Shown here one piece after another: positions 51,727-59,211 of a stretch of 64,000 bases of DNA. Location: contig JBCBMY010000008.1 of NCBI GenBank assembly GCA_039822045.1, positions 1-64,000 of the forward strand. Direction: 5' to 3'. Below the pieces are notes generated by a model that worked only from the letters and a program-made list of their open reading frames with translations, had not been told where the DNA came from and did not search any database. Source of the DNA: HLUCCA09 sp039822045 (GTDB lineage: Bacteria > Pseudomonadota > Alphaproteobacteria > Rhodobacterales > Rhodobacteraceae). The translations under genes were made by a program, and so were the position numbers. Within the stretch, counting starts at the first letter, position 1, and the number at the start of each line of letters is the position of its first letter.

Positions 51727-53210
51727 GCACGGGCCGTCAGAATCGCCTCGGCCGCGTGCCGGCCGGAGAGCGTTGCCATCGGGATCCCCGCCCCCGGATG
51801 GGCGCCCCCGCCCGCCAGATAGAGGCCCGCCACCCGGCTCGTCGCCTGCGGCCGGTCGAACGCCGCGGTCAGGCCATGCGGGCTCCGCCCGTAGAGGGAT
51901 CCGTCCGAGCCCGGGAAGAGCGCGCCGAACTCGGTCGCCGTGGTCAGGGCTGCCCGCGACGGGGGTGGTGCGAAGTGCAGGCCAGATCGGGCGAGACGGG
52001 TCAGGGTGGCTGTCAGACATGCTTCGGTCTCTTCCTCACTTATGGGTGTGGCCGGCGCCGTGGGCGGGGCGTTCACGATGGTCTCGAACCGTTCCAGCGT
52101 GCCGGGCGGCGGGGCCCCGCCGCCTCTGTCCTCGGCGCAGACATAGACCGTGGGATCGGCTGGGAGCTGGCCGTGGTCGATCGGCCCGAACTCCTTCGTT
52201 GGCTCGTCTGCGAAGAACACGTTGTGATAGGCGAGGTCGGCGCCTTGTGGCTCGGCGGCGAATGCCATGACGTGCGCCGACAGGCTGCGCGGGGCCACGG
52301 CCCGGGGCGGCACGGCGCCCGATACGCCCTCGCCCAACAGACCATCTGCCAAGGCCTTTGGGTCCCCGGCATGGACGATTGCGCTGGTCCGCAGCCGCGT
52401 GCCGTCGCGCGTCACCACACCCGTGACTCGGCCGCCTGATGTGTCGATGGCGGCGACGGGGCAGTCGCAGGCGATCTCGACGCCAAGTCGCTCGGCCAGC
52501 CCGGCCATCGCGGTGGCAAGCCGATGCATCCCGCCCTTGACCCGCCAGACCCCGGATGCCTCGGCGTGCCAGATCAGGCCCAAGACGGCGGGACTGCGGT
52601 AGGGTGAGCCGCCCACATAGGTGGCATATCGCCCGAAGAGCTGGCGCAGCCGCGGCTCGCGAATCTGCGCCCGAAGCGCCCGTGCGAGCGAGCCCACGCC
52701 CATATCGGCGACCAGTCGCGGGTGGCGCAGGACATGGGCAACGAGGGCGGTGAAGCGGGGTGTCGCTGCGTTCATCATCGGCGCCTGAAACCCGTCATAG
52801 AGCCGCTTGGCCCTGGCCGAGAACGCGCGGAAGTCGGCCTCGGCCCGCGCGCCGCCCCAGGCCCGCACGGCGTCGGCCGAGCGCTCGGGGTCGTCCCAGA
52901 GGTCAAGCACGGAGCCGTCGGTCCAGAAATGCCGGGCCAGCAAATGCTCGCGTTCCAGCGTTACGTGGTCGTCCAGCCGGGCGCCGGCGGCGGCGAAAAG
53001 ATCGTCGAACACGTGCCGCATGGTCAGCACGGTGGGGCCCGCATCGATCGGGCCGGCCGGTGACGGGAGCGTCCGCATCTTTCCGCCGACATGGCTGTGG
53101 GCCTCGAGAACCCGCACGGGCACGCCGCGCGCCGCGAGCCGAATGGCTGTTGCAAGCCCGCCCACGCCCGCACCGATTACAATCACCCTGTCTTGCGCGT
53201 GTGTCTGCAC
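51564..53210 (-). CDS. crtD: 1-hydroxycarotenoid 3,4-desaturase (methoxyneurosporene dehydrogenase)
   Basis: FAD enzyme introducing the 3,4 double bond. The 548-residue protein begins with the nucleotide-binding motif VIVIGAGVGGLATAIRLAAR, has GPIDAGPTVLTMRHVFDDLF and ends its homology at LYLAGGGAHPGAGIPMATLS, GRHAAEAIL. The last 50 or so residues are a Ser/Pro/Ala-rich tail produced because this frame stays open through the start of crtC. GTG 53210 is preferred (AGGAGA 5 bases upstream) over ATG 53225. It is divergent from crtE, with three PpsR-type sites between. Confidence 0.92.
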   Translation of the reverse strand: MQTHAQDRVIVIGAGVGGLATAIRLAARGVPVRVLEAHSHVGGKMRTLPSPAGPIDAGPTVLTMRHVFDDLFAAAGARLDDHVTLEREHLLARHFWTDGSVLDLWDDPERSADAVRAWGGARAEADFRAFSARAKRLYDGFQAPMMNAATPRFTALVAHVLRHPRLVADMGVGSLARALRAQIREPRLRQLFGRYATYVGGSPYRSPAVLGLIWHAEASGVWRVKGGMHRLATAMAGLAERLGVEIACDCPVAAIDTSGGRVTGVVTRDGTRLRTSAIVHAGDPKALADGLLGEGVSGAVPPRAVAPRSLSAHVMAFAAEPQGADLAYHNVFFADEPTKEFGPIDHGQLPADPTVYVCAEDRGGGAPPPGTLERFETIVNAPPTAPATPISEEETEACLTATLTRLARSGLHFAPPPSRAALTTATEFGALFPGSDGSLYGRSPHGLTAAFDRPQATSRVAGLYLAGGGAHPGAGIPMATLSGRHAAEAILTARASTSPSRPTAMPGGMSMASPTAAPAPSRSSPSSAPSSRPGTAGRGAGTRPTTAA

Positions 53211-53227
53211 ACGGCTCTCCTGCAATG

Positions 53228-53245
53228 TGTCAACTTAGATTGACT
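53228..53245. promoter_or_regulatory. PpsR-type site 1 in crtD-crtE region (one mismatch)
   Basis: TGTCAACTTAGATTGACT matches TGT-N12-ACA except for the final T. It lies 18 bases from the crtD GTG. Confidence 0.55.
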
Positions 53246-53259
53246 CAATCCATCGCATG

Positions 53260-53277
53260 TGTCCATTTTAATAGACA
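53260..53277. promoter_or_regulatory. PpsR-binding site 2 in crtD-crtE region
   Basis: TGTCCATTTTAATAGACA is an exact TGT-N12-ACA match, the middle of three tandem sites. Its centre is 32 bases from site 1 and 25 from site 3. Confidence 0.75.
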
Positions 53278-53284
53278 CATACTG

Positions 53285-53302
53285 CGTCCACTTTGGCTGA
53301 CA
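53285..53302. promoter_or_regulatory. PpsR-type site 3 in crtD-crtE region (one mismatch)
   Basis: CGTCCACTTTGGCTGACA differs from TGT-N12-ACA only in the first base. It lies 51 bases before the crtE ATG. Confidence 0.55.
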
Positions 53303-53353
53303 CTCTTGCAACGAGCAGCCGACCCCGCCGACGACACAGCCAGGGAGCTTGCC

Positions 53354-54229
53354 ATGCCGCTCACAGACCGTATCGAGGCCGCGATGCGGCGGGCCATCCT
53401 GACCGGGCAATCCCGCGTTCCCGGCGGCCCGCCCCGGCTGGCTGCCGCGCTCGACTATGCGGTGAACCCGGGCGGAGCGCGAATTCGCCCGACGATCCTG
53501 CTGTCGGTGGCCCGCGCCTGTGGCGATGACCGGCCGGCGCTGTCGGACGCGGCGGCGGCGGCGCTGGAACTCATCCACTGCGCCAGCCTCGTGCATGACG
53601 ACATGCCGTGCTTCGACGACGCCGACTTTCGCCGGGGCAAGCCCTCGGTGCACAAGGCCTACTCGCAACCGCTTGCGCTTCTGACCGGCGACAGCCTGAT
53701 CGTGCTGGCCTTCGAAGTGCTGGCGCGGGAGAGCGCCCAGGGGCCCGACCGTGTGGCACAGCTCGTGCTGCATCTGGCGCAGCGCACGGGCATGCCGGGC
53801 GGCATCTGTGCCGGCCAGGGTTGGGAGAGCGAGAAGACGATCGACCTGTCGGCCTATCACCGCGCCAAGACGGGGGCGCTGTTCATCGCTGCCACCCAGA
53901 TGGGCGCCGTAGCCGCCGGGCAAGACGCGGAGCCGTGGGAAGAGCTCGGCGCGCGCATCGGCGAGGCGTTTCAAGTGGCTGATGACCTGCGCGATGCGCT
54001 CTACGATGCCGAGACGCTGGGCAAGCCGGCGCACCAGGATGCCGTGCATGACCGTCCATCTGCGGTGACGGAGCTCGGTGTGCCGGGTGCGATCCGCCGT
54101 CTGAAGGACATTCTGTCGGGCGCCATCGCGTCGATCCCGTCTTGCCCCGGCGAGGCCGCGCTGGCCGAGATGGTGCGCCTGACCGCCGAGCGCATGACCC
54201 CGGTCGCCGCGACCCGGCCCGCCGAATAG
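53354..54229 (+). CDS. crtE: Geranylgeranyl diphosphate synthase
   Basis: Extends farnesyl diphosphate to geranylgeranyl diphosphate, precursor of phytoene and of the bacteriochlorophyll tail. The 291-residue protein has the two Asp-rich motifs of trans-prenyltransferases: LVHDDMPCFDDADFRRGKPS (first) and QVADDLRD (second), plus GGARIRPTILLSVARACG. CAGGGAG precedes ATG 53354. It is only 2 bases from crtF and begins the crtEF-bchCXYZ-puf superoperon. Confidence 0.95.
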   Translation: MPLTDRIEAAMRRAILTGQSRVPGGPPRLAAALDYAVNPGGARIRPTILLSVARACGDDRPALSDAAAAALELIHCASLVHDDMPCFDDADFRRGKPSVHKAYSQPLALLTGDSLIVLAFEVLARESAQGPDRVAQLVLHLAQRTGMPGGICAGQGWESEKTIDLSAYHRAKTGALFIAATQMGAVAAGQDAEPWEELGARIGEAFQVADDLRDALYDAETLGKPAHQDAVHDRPSAVTELGVPGAIRRLKDILSGAIASIPSCPGEAALAEMVRLTAERMTPVAATRPAE

Positions 54230-54231
54230 GG

Positions 54232-55434
54232 ATGGTGCAGAGCGGCGATCTTGAACCGCAAAAGCGCCGGGCGTTCGCCCAATCCGCTGCGTCGGGGGGC
54301 GCGGATGCACCGGTGCCTCGCCCCTCGCTCCTCGCGCGGTTTCGAGCGTGGCGCAACGCGAAGGTCGCCAGCCCTGCGTTCCAGTCCCGCGCTGCAGTCC
54401 ATCCGCTGACGGCGCGCGCCACCCGGGCCGATGGCGAGCGACTGTTCGACCTGGTGGCGGGCTTCGTGCATGCGCAGGTGCTCCTGGCGCTTGTCGAGCT
54501 GGATCTGCTGTCCGACCTGATGGATGCGCCCCGCACGGCCGAGACACTGGCCGCGCGCCACCGGATCGACCCGGGCCGCATGGGGCAGCTTCTGCGCGCC
54601 GGCGCGGCGCTCGGCCTTCTTCATGAAAGCCCGCAAGGCTACCAGACGGCGCGGCTTGGGGCAGCGGCAACGGGCGTGCCGGGATTGGCGGACATGATCC
54701 GCCATCACGCGGTGTTCTATCGCGACCTGGCCGACCCTTTGGCGCTTCTGCGCGGCGAGGTCGACACCGAGCTGTCGCATTTCTGGCCCTATGTCTTCGG
54801 CGCCGATCCGGGAACGGTCGAGGGCCAGGCCGCCGCGCGCTATTCCGAGCTGATGGCCGAGAGCCAGGCGCTGGTGGCCGAGGAAACGCTGCGTGCCGTC
54901 CGGTTTGACGATATCCGCCTTCTGATGGATGTCGGCGGCGGAACCGGCGCCTTCCTTGCCGCCATCGGCGCGGCGAGGCCGGCGCTCGATCTTGCGCTCT
55001 TCGATTTACCGGCCGTGGCTCCCGGCGCGCGGGCGCGATTTGAAGAGTCCGGGTTGTCGGACCGCGCGACGATCCATTCCGGCTCCTTCCGGCACGATCC
55101 ATTGCCGCGCGGCGCCGATGCAATTTCCCTCGTTCGTGTGCTCTATGACCACGCGGATGAGACCGTGACCGCCCTGCTTGCGGCGGTCCGCCGGGCCCTG
55201 CCGCCTGGCGGGCGCCTCATCGTGTCCGAACCGATGGCGGGTGAACGCGCGCCGGAGCGGGCGGGCGATGTCTATTTTGCGTTCTATTGCATGGCCATGC
55301 GCACGGGCCGGTCGCGTCGCCCCGGCGAGATCGCGGGACTGTTGCGGGCGGCCGGATTCACCGGGGTTGTCCGCCGCGCCACGTCGCGCCCCTTCGTGAC
55401 ATCCGTGGTCGAGGCGCGCACGCCTGCGGCCTGA
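54232..55434 (+). CDS. crtF: Demethylspheroidene O-methyltransferase
   Basis: SAM-dependent methyltransferase that caps the 1-hydroxyl, completing spheroidene. The 400-residue protein has a helical dimerisation domain (about 60-150, LFDLVAGFVHAQVLLALVEL), the SAM motif LLMDVGGGTGAFLAAIGA, and the O-methyltransferase block LIVSEPMAGERAPERAGDVY. ATG 54232 follows the crtE stop by 2 bases with a weak site inside the end of crtE. The stop is 146 bases from bchC, across three PpsR palindromes. Confidence 0.93.
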   Translation: MVQSGDLEPQKRRAFAQSAASGGADAPVPRPSLLARFRAWRNAKVASPAFQSRAAVHPLTARATRADGERLFDLVAGFVHAQVLLALVELDLLSDLMDAPRTAETLAARHRIDPGRMGQLLRAGAALGLLHESPQGYQTARLGAAATGVPGLADMIRHHAVFYRDLADPLALLRGEVDTELSHFWPYVFGADPGTVEGQAAARYSELMAESQALVAEETLRAVRFDDIRLLMDVGGGTGAFLAAIGAARPALDLALFDLPAVAPGARARFEESGLSDRATIHSGSFRHDPLPRGADAISLVRVLYDHADETVTALLAAVRRALPPGGRLIVSEPMAGERAPERAGDVYFAFYCMAMRTGRSRRPGEIAGLLRAAGFTGVVRRATSRPFVTSVVEARTPAA

Positions 55435-55452
55435 CGGAGCGATTCGTCGAAC

Positions 55453-55470
55453 TGTCAATGTCAAGAGACA
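55453..55470. promoter_or_regulatory. PpsR-binding site 1 upstream of bchC
   Basis: TGTCAATGTCAAGAGACA is an exact TGT-N12-ACA match, 19 bases after the crtF stop. Centre-to-centre distance to site 2 is 24 bases. Confidence 0.7.
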
Positions 55471-55476
55471 ATGCAC

Positions 55477-55494
55477 TGTCCAATTCTGTTGACA
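55477..55494. promoter_or_regulatory. PpsR-binding site 2 upstream of bchC, overlapping the -35
   Basis: TGTCCAATTCTGTTGACA is an exact match. Its right half is a consensus -35 hexamer TTGACA (55489-55494). Confidence 0.78.
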
Positions 55495-55516
55495 GATGAT
55501 GGTGTCAGGCTAGACT
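55489..55516 (+). promoter_or_regulatory. bchC promoter (sigma-70 type)
   Basis: TTGACA at 55489-55494 and TAGACT at 55511-55516 are spaced by 16 bases. Both hexamers overlap PpsR palindromes, giving a simple occlusion mechanism. The GTG start of bchC is 65 bases downstream of the -10. Confidence 0.65.
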
Positions 55517-55520
55517 TACA
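55503..55520. promoter_or_regulatory. PpsR-binding site 3 upstream of bchC, overlapping the -10
   Basis: TGTCAGGCTAGACTTACA is an exact TGT-N12-ACA match and covers the -10 hexamer TAGACT. Centre-to-centre distance from site 2 is 26 bases. Confidence 0.72.
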
Positions 55521-55580
55521 CAACACTGTAAACGTGGCGATCCGGCGCAGTCCGAGTCGCGCCGCAGGGGGGAGTGAGAC

Positions 55581-56519
55581 GTGCAGACACGCGCCGTGAT
55601 CCTCGAAAGGGCCGAGACGCTCGCGCTGGGCGAAGTGCCATTGGCGCCGCCCGGCGCCGGCGATCTGGTCGTTGATGTCGCGTTTTCCGGCATCTCGACG
55701 GGCACCGAAAAGCTCTTCTACTCCGGACAGATGCCGCCGTTTCCCGGCATGGGCTATCCGCTCGTGCCCGGCTACGAGTCCGCCGGCGAAGTGGTGGAGG
55801 CGGATCCCGACACGGGGTTCAGGCCGGGCGATCATGTCTTCGTTCCGGGGGCCAATTGCTATGGCGAGGTTCGCGGCCTGTTCGGCGGCGCGTCGGCCCG
55901 GCTTGTCACGAAGGCCGACCGGGTCACACGGATCGATCCGGCGTTGGGCGCCGAGGGCGCGCTGCTGGCGCTTGCAGCAACGGCGCGTCATGCGATGGCC
56001 GGTCTCGACAAGAAGATGCCCGACCTTGTGGTGGGCCATGGCGTTTTGGGGCGGCTTCTGGCGCGCCTTGCGATTGCTGCCGGCCACCCCGCGCCGACCG
56101 TGTGGGAGATCGATGCCGATCGTCAGACCGGCGCTGCCGGCTACGAGGTTCTCCACCCCGACGACGATCCGCGCCGCGACTACGAAGCGATCTATGACGC
56201 GTCCGGCAACGGCGCGCTCCTCGACACTCTGATCGGCTGCATCGCCAAGGGGGGCGAGATCGTTCTGGCCGGGTTCTATACCCAGCCCCTCAGCTTCGCG
56301 TTTCCGCCCGCCTTCATGAAGGAGGCGCGCCTGCGGATCGCGGCGGAATGGACGCATGACGACCTTGCGGCGACCCGCGGCCTTGTGGAAGCGGGCGCCC
56401 TCTCGCTCGGCGATCTCATCACCCATCAGCGGGGCGCGCATGAGGCGCCGGGGGCCTATGCGACGGCCTTCAGCGATCCTGCCTGCCTGAAAATGATCCT
56501 CGATTGGAGCGACGCATGA
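55581..56519 (+). CDS. bchC: 3-hydroxyethyl bacteriochlorophyllide a dehydrogenase
   Basis: NAD-dependent oxidation of the C3 hydroxyethyl group to acetyl, the last ring modification before esterification. The 312-residue protein starts at GTG 55581 (GGGAG 5-10 bases upstream): MQTRAVILERAETLALGEVP. The zinc-alcohol-dehydrogenase-like block FPGMGYPLVPGYESAGEVVE, and the Rossmann-type DLVVGHGVLGRLLARLAIAA are visible. Its stop overlaps the bchX start as ATGA. Three PpsR sites control it. Confidence 0.94.
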   Translation: MQTRAVILERAETLALGEVPLAPPGAGDLVVDVAFSGISTGTEKLFYSGQMPPFPGMGYPLVPGYESAGEVVEADPDTGFRPGDHVFVPGANCYGEVRGLFGGASARLVTKADRVTRIDPALGAEGALLALAATARHAMAGLDKKMPDLVVGHGVLGRLLARLAIAAGHPAPTVWEIDADRQTGAAGYEVLHPDDDPRRDYEAIYDASGNGALLDTLIGCIAKGGEIVLAGFYTQPLSFAFPPAFMKEARLRIAAEWTHDDLAATRGLVEAGALSLGDLITHQRGAHEAPGAYATAFSDPACLKMILDWSDA

Positions 56520-57517
56520 AGGACATCCCTAACCTCAAGGAGTTCGACCAGCGCCTGCGCGACGAGGCGGCGGAGGAACCGACGCTCGAGGTGCCCATCG
56601 AGGAGCCGACCAAGAAGACGCAGATCATCGCGATCTACGGCAAGGGCGGGATCGGGAAGTCGTTCACGCTGGCGAACCTCAGCCACATGATGGCCGAGCA
56701 GGGCAAGCGCGTGCTGCTGATCGGGTGCGATCCGAAGTCGGACACAACGAGCCTGCTTTTCGGCGGCAAGGCCTGCCCCACGATCATCGAGACCTCGACC
56801 CAGAAGAAGCTCGCCGGCGAAGAGGTGAAGATCGGCGATGTCTGCTTCAAGCGTGGCGGCGTGTTTGCGATGGAGCTTGGCGGGCCCGAGGTGGGCCGCG
56901 GCTGCGGCGGGCGCGGCATCATCCATGGCTTCGAGCTTTTGGAGAAGCTCGGCTTCCACGACTGGGATTTCGACTACGTGCTCCTGGATTTCCTGGGCGA
57001 CGTGGTCTGCGGCGGCTTCGGCCTACCGATCGCGCGGGACATGGCGCAGAAGGTGATCGTCGTCGGCTCGAACGACCTTCAGTCGCTCTACGTGGCCAAC
57101 AACGTCTGCTCGGCGGTGCAGTATTTCCGCAAGCTTGGCGGCAACGTTGGCGTCGCAGGCATGGTCATCAACAAGGATGACGGCACCGGCCAGGCCCAGG
57201 CCTTTGCCAGGTCGGTCGACATCCCCGTGCTGGCCGCCATCCCGCAAGACGATGACCTGCGCCGCAAGTCTGCGGCCTACGAGATCGTGGGGTCCTCGGC
57301 CACCCAGTGGGGCGACCTCTTTGCGGAGCTTGCCGAGAACGTCGCCGGGGCACCCCCGACCCATCCGATGCCGCTCAGTCAGGACGGGCTGCTGGCGCTC
57401 TTCGACGGCAAGGATACGGGCGCCGATTTCGTGCTGGTGCCGGCGACCGACGAAGACATGCGCGGCAAGAACGCCGCCCCCCGGGCAAGCCTGGAGGTGG
57501 TCTATGACGACGCCTGA
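56516..57517 (+). CDS. bchX: Chlorophyllide a reductase iron protein subunit X
   Basis: Nitrogenase iron-protein homologue giving electrons to BchYZ for reduction of ring B. The 333-residue protein starts MKDIPNLKEFDQRLRDEAAE and has the P-loop YGKGGIGKSFTLANL, IGCDPKSDTTSLLFGG, and Cys ligands in RGCGGRGIIHG and DVVCGGFGLPI. It overlaps bchC by 4 bases and bchY by 14. The N-terminal extension of about 35 residues is normal for BchX. Confidence 0.95.
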   Translation: MKDIPNLKEFDQRLRDEAAEEPTLEVPIEEPTKKTQIIAIYGKGGIGKSFTLANLSHMMAEQGKRVLLIGCDPKSDTTSLLFGGKACPTIIETSTQKKLAGEEVKIGDVCFKRGGVFAMELGGPEVGRGCGGRGIIHGFELLEKLGFHDWDFDYVLLDFLGDVVCGGFGLPIARDMAQKVIVVGSNDLQSLYVANNVCSAVQYFRKLGGNVGVAGMVINKDDGTGQAQAFARSVDIPVLAAIPQDDDLRRKSAAYEIVGSSATQWGDLFAELAENVAGAPPTHPMPLSQDGLLALFDGKDTGADFVLVPATDEDMRGKNAAPRASLEVVYDDA

Positions 57518-59120
57518 CGGGCCAGTTGAGATTACCTATGACGAGGCGTCCGAGGCCGAAGTGGATCTTGGCGTTGCCCGCGCGGCCGCAGAGACCGGGC
57601 CGGGGGAGGCCCCGGATCAAGTCCGGGGCGCGGACGGCCAGGTGGTGAGCGGCGGCTGCCACGCGCCCGCGGGCGAGATGGAGGCGGCGGCGCGGGCGGC
57701 CGGCCAGTCGGATCTGCTCGACCAATATGCGCGCGACTATCCGCAAGGCCCCCACGACAAACCGCAAAGCATGTGCCCGGCCTTTGGATCGCTTCGTGTC
57801 GGTCTTCGGATGCGGCGGGTGGCGACGATCCTGTCGGGCTCGGCCTGCTGCGTTTACGGGCTGACCTTTGTCTCCCATTTCTACGGCGCGCGGCGGTCGG
57901 TCGGCTACGTGCCGTTCAACTCCGAGACGCTCGTGACCGGCAAGCTCTTCGAGGATATCCGCGAGGCGGTCCACGACATTGCCGACCCTGAGAAGCTCGA
58001 CGCCGTCGTCGTGACGAACCTCTGCGTGCCGACCGCCTCCGGCGTTCCCCTGCGCCTTCTGCCGAGGGAGATCGACGGGGTGCGGATCGTGGGCATCGAC
58101 GTGCCGGGCTTTGGCATTCCGACCCATGCCGAGGCCAAGGACGTGCTCGCGGGCGCGATGCTCGATTATGCCCGCGCCGAAGTGGAGGCCGGCCCCGTGC
58201 CCGCCCCAGAAGGGGGCCGCGCCGACCGGCCGACCGTGACGTTCCTGGGCGAGATGTTTCCGGCCGATCCGATGATCCTGGGCCAATTGCTGGCGCCGCT
58301 CGGCCTTGCCGCCGGGCCCGTGGTGCCGGCGCGCGAGTGGCGCGAGCTTTATGCCGCGCTCGATTGCGGAGCCGTCGCGGCGATCCACCCGTTCTATGCG
58401 GCCGCGATGCGGGTCTTCGAGGCGGCAGGCCGGCCGATCGTGCCGTCTGCGCCCGTTGGGTACGATGGCACCGCGGACTGGCTCTCGCGGATCGGCGCGG
58501 CCTTCGGGCTACCGGCCGACAGGGTGGCGGCAGCGCAAAACGCGTTCCTCCCGGGCGTCAGGGCCGCGCTCGCCGCCACCCGGATCGACGGGACCGTGAC
58601 GCTGTCGGGCTATGAGGGCTCGGAACTGCTGGTGGCGCGTCTGTTGATCGAGAGCGGCGCAGAGGTGCCCTATGTCGGCACCGCATGCCCAAATACGCCG
58701 ATGTCTGCGCCCGACCGAGAGTGGCTCGAGGCGCACGGCTGCACAGTTAAGTACCGCGCGAGCCTTGAGGACGATTGCGCTGCGATGGAGGCGATCAAGC
58801 CTGACCTCGCCATCGGCACCACGCCCGTGGTGCAGAAGGCCAAGGAGAAGGGCATTCCCGGCCTCTACTTCACCAACCTCGTCTCGGCCAGGCCGCTGAT
58901 GGGCCCAGCAGGTGCGGGCTCGCTGGCACAGGTGATCAACGCCGCTATCGGCAACCGCGACCGGATGGCCGATATGAAGGCGTTCTTCGAGGGCGTGGGT
59001 GCGGGCGACACGGCGGGCGTCTGGGAAGGCGCGCCGAACCTCCGCCCCGACTTCCGCGCAGCCCACCTCAAGAAGCTCGAAAAGAAGGCCCGCGCCGCTA
59101 AGGCCGCGGAGATGATCTGA
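57504..59120 (+). CDS. bchY: Chlorophyllide a reductase subunit Y
   Basis: One of the two catalytic subunits of chlorophyllide a oxidoreductase. The 538-residue protein contains QSMCPAFGSLRVGLRMRRVA, the Cys-containing LSGSACCVYGLTFVSHFYG and NLCVPTASGVPLRLLP, which hold ligands of the YZ 4Fe-4S cluster. GGAGGT precedes ATG 57504 inside bchX. The N-terminal 90 residues are variable; residues 36-42 come from a GC-rich palindrome (57609-57629) that looks like a repeat captured in frame. A hairpin follows the stop. Confidence 0.94.
   Translation: MTTPDGPVEITYDEASEAEVDLGVARAAAETGPGEAPDQVRGADGQVVSGGCHAPAGEMEAAARAAGQSDLLDQYARDYPQGPHDKPQSMCPAFGSLRVGLRMRRVATILSGSACCVYGLTFVSHFYGARRSVGYVPFNSETLVTGKLFEDIREAVHDIADPEKLDAVVVTNLCVPTASGVPLRLLPREIDGVRIVGIDVPGFGIPTHAEAKDVLAGAMLDYARAEVEAGPVPAPEGGRADRPTVTFLGEMFPADPMILGQLLAPLGLAAGPVVPAREWRELYAALDCGAVAAIHPFYAAAMRVFEAAGRPIVPSAPVGYDGTADWLSRIGAAFGLPADRVAAAQNAFLPGVRAALAATRIDGTVTLSGYEGSELLVARLLIESGAEVPYVGTACPNTPMSAPDREWLEAHGCTVKYRASLEDDCAAMEAIKPDLAIGTTPVVQKAKEKGIPGLYFTNLVSARPLMGPAGAGSLAQVINAAIGNRDRMADMKAFFEGVGAGDTAGVWEGAPNLRPDFRAAHLKKLEKKARAAKAAEMI
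57609..57629. repeat. REP-like palindrome inside bchY
   Basis: GCCCCGGA-tcaag-TCCGGGGC has 8-bp perfect arms. Palindromes of this form (CCCCGGA-N5-TCCGGGG) are dispersed in many alphaproteobacterial genomes and sometimes sit inside genes. Here it is read in frame as APDQVRG in the variable N-terminal part of BchY. Confidence 0.6.
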
Positions 59121-59127
59121 TGCGCGG

Positions 59128-59165
59128 CGTGTTTCCAAGAGGCGCGCCGAGTGCGCGGAAACGCG
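59128..59165 (+). other. Intercistronic hairpin bchY-bchZ
   Basis: CGTGTTTCC (59128-59136) and GGAAACGCG (59157-59165) pair over 9 bp with one G-U, enclosing a 20-base GC-rich loop that contains GGCGCGCC. The 91-base gap is the largest within bchCXYZ. It could balance expression of Y and Z. Confidence 0.5.
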
Positions 59166-59211
59166 TTGCCTCGGCGACTTGCATGCGCATCCCGGTCGAA
59201 TGGAGCGCCCC

